64,000 bases of DNA from Gynuella sp050296195 (GTDB lineage: Bacteria > Pseudomonadota > Gammaproteobacteria > Pseudomonadales > Natronospirillaceae): the NCBI RefSeq assembly GCF_050296195.1, contig NZ_JBNKRB010000002.1; one strand, written 5' to 3'. The position numbers were made by a program, and so were the translations under genes. The notes under the pieces are model-generated. The model did no database searches, had not been told where the DNA came from, and worked only from the letters and a program-made list of their open reading frames with translations. The stretch's first letter is position 1, and each line of letters opens with the position of its first letter. Shown piece after piece: positions 60,071-64,000 of the stretch.

Positions 60071-63000
60071 CTATCGTTTTGACGATGGTGATTTGGAGTT
60101 TCTGTTTCTCAATCCAAGTAACAGCACACCGAGCAGGGTCAGCAGGCCGGCACCAATAGCACCGGACCAACCGCTACCCTGTGTCGCACTGGCAGATTTC
60201 ACAACCGCTACAGCTCCTGGATCTTCCACTGCCGCATTCACCAGTCCATCGGCATCATTGGCACCTCCGTCTTCAATCGTCAGTTGCACGCAGTAGTAAC
60301 CAGGTTGCATACCCATGACCCAGCTGTCGTCTCCCGGAGGAGGACAGTAACCCAGACGTCCCGGGGCGGAGTGGATTTCGTTGTTGGCATCTTCCACAAA
60401 GGTACTCCACTCACCGTTCTGATATTTCCGGTAAACGGCGTTTTCAGGAATGGCTTCTGTCAGTGGCAATACGATGCGTACGGTTTGTCCCAGGGTAGGC
60501 AGTTCCTGAATCTCAAAGTCGAATATACCGCCTTTGAAGTCAAAGTCGTCATCGGTTTTGAGATCATCCTGGTTGTTGAGGTCATCTTCGCTCAGTCGCG
60601 CACCACCATCTTCACCCATCATGGCAAATTGGCCCAACCGACACAGTACGCCCGGATCACATTCGAGCAGATAGGAGTCGGTCACCCTTGCCTGTTCCGG
60701 CAGTACGTTGGTGGCAACGATGTTATCGAGATAATCCGGGATGCCATCGTCGTCACTGTCGCCAGTGCCTTCGGTGGCATCATCATGACCATCACCATCG
60801 CTGTCAGTGGTACTGACAAGTGTCGGTTTTGCCTCTACGACCCGGAAGTACAGCCGGGCCGTGTCGCTGGCTCCCTCTGAGTCGGTTACGGCCAGTTGCA
60901 GACGGTAGCGACCGGCCTTGAGTACAGTGGGATCAAACTCGAACGTTGCTTCGTTACTGTCGTCTTCAGTATCCACCAGACTGCTGGCACTGGCGCTCCA
61001 GCTGTAGGTAAAGGTATCGCCGGCATTCGGATCGACCACTGTCGCCGTCACGGTGGCGTTACCACCGTCTGGTGTCACCAATATGGTACTGCTGCCGTTT
61101 TGCTGTAGATCCAGGGTAACTTCCGGTGCCACATTGCCTTCTACCAGGAAGAAGCTCATGGTTTTCTTGACGCCCGAGTTGATATCGTAGATATCGATAT
61201 TGTCCGGATCATAACCACCACTAAGATCATCGCTATCGCTGGTCTGATCATCGAGTTTCAACTTCAGAATTTCAGTCCCTTCAAAAGTGCTGTCGGTATT
61301 GATGTTGAAAGCAATGGTTTTCGATATTTCATTACTGGTAAACACCACCAGCGTATCGCTGAGGTCGTGATCACTGCTGTCGGCGGTGCTGTTGGCAGTA
61401 TCAATGATGACCGGTACCGAGAATGGATAATCCGGTGCGGTGCCATTGAGTATCACTTTAAAGCGGGCCGGAGCGCCTTCCACGACGGTTTTGTCTTTGC
61501 CAAAGGACACCAGCGGCCGGATGCGCACAATCTGATCCACGCTGCCGGTATTGCCTTTGTGGTCGGTGGCCTGCCAAGTGACATAATTCAGTCCCGGCGG
61601 CAGTAGTACGGCGTTATTGACCATGCCAACAACACTCGGCTCACAACAGCCATCGCCATCGATGTTGTCACTGACCAGAGTAGCCAGTGCTGCATCAATA
61701 GCGCTGGTGTCAGCATCGCTGTCGAGTCCGAGCAACTGCGGCAGGGAAATCACGGTATACAGACCGGTAGAGTCGAATACCACGTCATCAGGAGCACTGA
61801 TATCCGGATCCGTAGTATCAAGATAATCTTCCGGATCTGTTGGATCAGTACCGTCGATCGCTTCCTGATAATCCGGAACGTTATCGCCATCCGTGTCAGT
61901 GGCGACCACCACAGCAATATTGAAAGGCGGCAAACTGGTACTGGCGGTACCATCACTAACACTGATGACAATATCCGAATAAGTATCCTCATCACCACTG
62001 GCAGGAGTGCCGGTCAATGCACCGGTACTGGTATTAAAGCTGGCCCAGGACGGTGGATTGCTGATGCTGAAGGTCAAGGTATCACCAATGTCCACATCAG
62101 AGCCATTTGGTTCAAAGCTATATGGAACACCCACCTCTGCTGTGGTACTTGGTGTACCAACGATCACTGGCGCATCATTAACGTTGGTGACCGTAATACC
62201 AAAGGCGGCAAGGCTGACACTGGCGGTACCATCACTGACACTGATCACGATATTGCTGTAACTGCCCACGTCACCATTCACCGGAGTTCCGGTCAACGCA
62301 CCCGTCGAGCTATCAAAATCCGCCCACAACGGCTGATTACTGATGCTGAAGGTCAGCGTATCGCCGTCGCTGTCAGTAGCCGTCGGGATAAAGCTGTAGG
62401 CGCTGTCTTCCGCAACGGTGATATCCGGGTTACCGGAAATCGTCGGTACGGTATTGGTGTTGTCGATGGTCAGACTGAACGTTTGACCAGACAAACTATT
62501 GCCCGCGGCATCCGCCACGCTAAAGCTGAAGCTGTCACTACTGCCACCAATGTCGGTGTAGCTGATGACACCGGTATCGAGATCGGCCTGAGTAAAGGTA
62601 TCGGAATTGGCCAGAACGTTACCACTACGTTTCAGGCTGCCATGGGTCGGCACAGAGGTCAGAGTAAAGGTCAAGCTGCTGCTGACGGCATCCGTGGCGC
62701 TCAACAGACTGGCACTGATGGTTTTGGTGTAGCCGGTTTTCAAGGTCAGGCCGCTGTTGACTGACAGGGTTGGCGCAGTACGATCCAGTGCAGCAGTGGC
62801 CGTTGCCGCCGCTCCGGTATTACCGCTGGTGTCGGTCAGGGTCACGGAGATGGTCAGAGTACCATCACTGAGACCAGAGACATCGATGCCGGTGACCTGC
62901 TGAGTAGCACTGCTGAGGGCTCCAGAGCCGGTCACCGGTGATCCACCGCCATCACTGCTGATGCTGTAACTGTAAGTCGCACCCACTTCTGCACCGGCAA

Positions 63001-64000
63001 AGGTGAAACTCAGATTGGTTGCTTCGGTGGCGTTGAGCACGGTGTCGTCCACACTGACGCTATAACCACTTGGGGTTGCGGCGTCGAGAATGGCAGTATC
63101 GGTTACGGCGGTCGCGGCATTGCCAGCAACATCGGTGACGACAACCGAAAGAGTCAGGGTGCCATCACTCAGGCCCGAGATGTCTACCCCGGTGATCTGA
63201 TCGGTTGCGGTGCTGAGCGTCCCGGAGCCGGTCACTGGTGTACCACCACCAGAACTTGAGATGCTGTAACTGTAGGTCGCCCCCACTTCGGCACTGGCAA
63301 ACGTGAAGCTGGCACTGGCCGCATCGGTGGCGTTGTAAGTACTGTTATCCAGGCTGACACTGTGGCCACTCGGGGCCGTACTATCCAGAGTCGTAGTGTC
63401 GGTCACGGCGGTCGCAGCATTGCCCACCGTATCGGTCAGCACAACGGACAGGGTCAGCGTGCCGTCACTGAGACCAGATAAATCCAGCCCGGTGATTTGA
63501 TCGGTCGCGCTGCCAACTGTACCGGAGCCGGTCACCGGCGTTCCGCCACCAGAGCTTGAGATGCTGTAGCTGTAACTCGCCCCCACTTCGGCACCGGCAA
63601 AGGTGAAACTCTGGCTCGAGGCTTCGGAGGTATTAATGGCGCTGTCGTCAAAACTGACGCTGTGGCCACTCGGCGCGGTGGTATCCAGGGTTGCCGTATC
63701 GGTCGCGGCCGTGGCAGCGTTGCCGGCGGTATCGGTGAGCACAACCGACAGGGTCAGGGTGCCGTCACTCAGACCGGATAAATCCAGCCCGGTGATCTGA
63801 TCGGTCGCGGTGCTGAGCGTACCGGAACCGGTCACCGGCGTTCCGCCACCGGAGCTTGAGATGCTGTAGCTGTAACTCGCCCCCACTTCGGCACTGGCAA
63901 AGGTGAAACTCTGGCTTGAGGCTTCGGAGGTATTAATGGCGCTGTCATCAAAACTGACGCTGTGGCCACTCGGCGCGGTAGCATCCAGGGTTGCGGTATC
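60071..64000 (-). CDS. Giant Ig-repeat surface protein, C-terminal 1309 residues (5' end outside the window)
   Basis: The frame is open to the right edge. From the visible N-side: at least four tandem ~100-residue Ig-like repeats (SYSISSSGGGTPVTGSG; DLSGLSDGTLTLSVVLTD), a cadherin-like unit (LKTGYTKTISASLLSATDAV), and two putative-Ig He_PIG units (NQPLWADFDSSTGALTGTP). Next come calcium-binding type-3-like segments (DTDGDNVPDYQEAIDGTDP) and a Calx-beta-like domain. A choice-of-anchor-U-like region follows (RIVLPLTEAIPENAVYRKY). The protein ends in a GlyGly-CTERM-like sorting tail: Gly-rich, TM GAIGAGLLTLLGVLLLGL, then RNRNSK. It is probably a secreted or surface-attached adhesin. Confidence 0.85.
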   Translation of the reverse strand, partial: DTATLDATAPSGHSVSFDDSAINTSEASSQSFTFASAEVGASYSYSISSSGGGTPVTGSGTLSTATDQITGLDLSGLSDGTLTLSVVLTDTAGNAATAATDTATLDTTAPSGHSVSFDDSAINTSEASSQSFTFAGAEVGASYSYSISSSGGGTPVTGSGTVGSATDQITGLDLSGLSDGTLTLSVVLTDTVGNAATAVTDTTTLDSTAPSGHSVSLDNSTYNATDAASASFTFASAEVGATYSYSISSSGGGTPVTGSGTLSTATDQITGVDISGLSDGTLTLSVVVTDVAGNAATAVTDTAILDAATPSGYSVSVDDTVLNATEATNLSFTFAGAEVGATYSYSISSDGGGSPVTGSGALSSATQQVTGIDVSGLSDGTLTISVTLTDTSGNTGAAATATAALDRTAPTLSVNSGLTLKTGYTKTISASLLSATDAVSSSLTFTLTSVPTHGSLKRSGNVLANSDTFTQADLDTGVISYTDIGGSSDSFSFSVADAAGNSLSGQTFSLTIDNTNTVPTISGNPDITVAEDSAYSFIPTATDSDGDTLTFSISNQPLWADFDSSTGALTGTPVNGDVGSYSNIVISVSDGTASVSLAAFGITVTNVNDAPVIVGTPSTTAEVGVPYSFEPNGSDVDIGDTLTFSISNPPSWASFNTSTGALTGTPASGDEDTYSDIVISVSDGTASTSLPPFNIAVVVATDTDGDNVPDYQEAIDGTDPTDPEDYLDTTDPDISAPDDVVFDSTGLYTVISLPQLLGLDSDADTSAIDAALATLVSDNIDGDGCCEPSVVGMVNNAVLLPPGLNYVTWQATDHKGNTGSVDQIVRIRPLVSFGKDKTVVEGAPARFKVILNGTAPDYPFSVPVIIDTANSTADSSDHDLSDTLVVFTSNEISKTIAFNINTDSTFEGTEILKLKLDDQTSDSDDLSGGYDPDNIDIYDINSGVKKTMSFFLVEGNVAPEVTLDLQQNGSSTILVTPDGGNATVTATVVDPNAGDTFTYSWSASASSLVDTEDDSNEATFEFDPTVLKAGRYRLQLAVTDSEGASDTARLYFRVVEAKPTLVSTTDSDGDGHDDATEGTGDSDDDGIPDYLDNIVATNVLPEQARVTDSYLLECDPGVLCRLGQFAMMGEDGGARLSEDDLNNQDDLKTDDDFDFKGGIFDFEIQELPTLGQTVRIVLPLTEAIPENAVYRKYQNGEWSTFVEDANNEIHSAPGRLGYCPPPGDDSWVMGMQPGYYCVQLTIEDGGANDADGLVNAAVEDPGAVAVVKSASATQGSGWSGAIGAGLLTLLGVLLLGLRNRNSKSPSSKR
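62780..64000. repeat. 300-bp tandem repeats inside the surface-protein gene
   Basis: Equivalent points (the GATGCTGTA(A/G)CTGTA motif) recur at about 62960, 63260, 63560 and 63860, a strict 300-bp period. The last two units are nearly identical in DNA, suggesting recent duplication or gene conversion. The array continues beyond the window. Confidence 0.9.

Overview
The window reads as chromosome of a free-living, probably marine gammaproteobacterium. This is an inference from the gene set: an AcrAB-type pump with an AcrR-like operator, TopB, DbpA, an Aer-like and a Cache chemoreceptor, large Ig-repeat adhesins, and a chromosomal integron of Vibrio/marine type. I cannot name the species. No rRNA, tRNA, prophage or CRISPR array was seen.

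Layout. 1-2.7 kb: 5' part of an RpiR-family regulator, a DUF2301 membrane protein and methylmalonate-semialdehyde dehydrogenase. 3-10.3 kb: PAS chemoreceptor, RND efflux operon with divergent TetR regulator, small membrane protein. 10.3-16.1 kb: TopB, a small secreted protein, DbpA, a periplasmic single-heme protein. 16.1-21.2 kb: a 1671-aa sensor joining a degenerate protein kinase, an AAA/TPR module, GAF and an active-looking GGDEF. 22.4-27.1 kb: a methyltransferase fused to a ureidoglycolate-lyase-like domain, translationally coupled to a D-2-hydroxyacid dehydrogenase, then an MFS-UspA fusion with divergent MarR regulator. 27.2-38.1 kb: ParB-like protein, OmpA protein with three Ig-like repeats, methyltransferase/AraC pair, DUF2007 protein, Cache chemoreceptor, MDR oxidoreductase with divergent XRE/MmyB-type regulator.

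38.1-54.5 kb is a fossil chromosomal integron. On the minus strand at 38442-38691 lies an N-terminal remnant of an integron integrase (intI), cut by a MITE and lacking the catalytic domain. Divergent from it, about 26-28 recognisable attC sites separate small plus-strand cassettes: GNAT, GFA, Sel1, NTF2-like, DUF3916, nucleotidyltransferase, an Imm7-like immunity protein, lipoproteins, membrane proteins and unknowns. The base composition is clearly more AT-rich than the flanks. IS1182-, IS3- and IS30-family remnants sit in the array, and several cassette genes are broken. One ORF-less cassette of about 230 bp occurs three times. A diverged ~150-bp repeat lies at both outer edges of the array.

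54.5-60 kb: an operon of antibiotic-biosynthesis-monooxygenase, ACT-domain and ArsR proteins; a GNAT; then minus-strand accessory genes including a CatB-type chloramphenicol acetyltransferase, an ATP-grasp protein and a glyoxalase-like protein. 60-64 kb: 3' part of a very large Ig-repeat surface protein with 300-bp tandem repeats, running off the window. A family of short palindromic-ended elements (MITE-like, ~145 bp) recurs at 14.5, 30.5 (end-to-end deletion form), 32.75, 38.3 and 59.7 kb.
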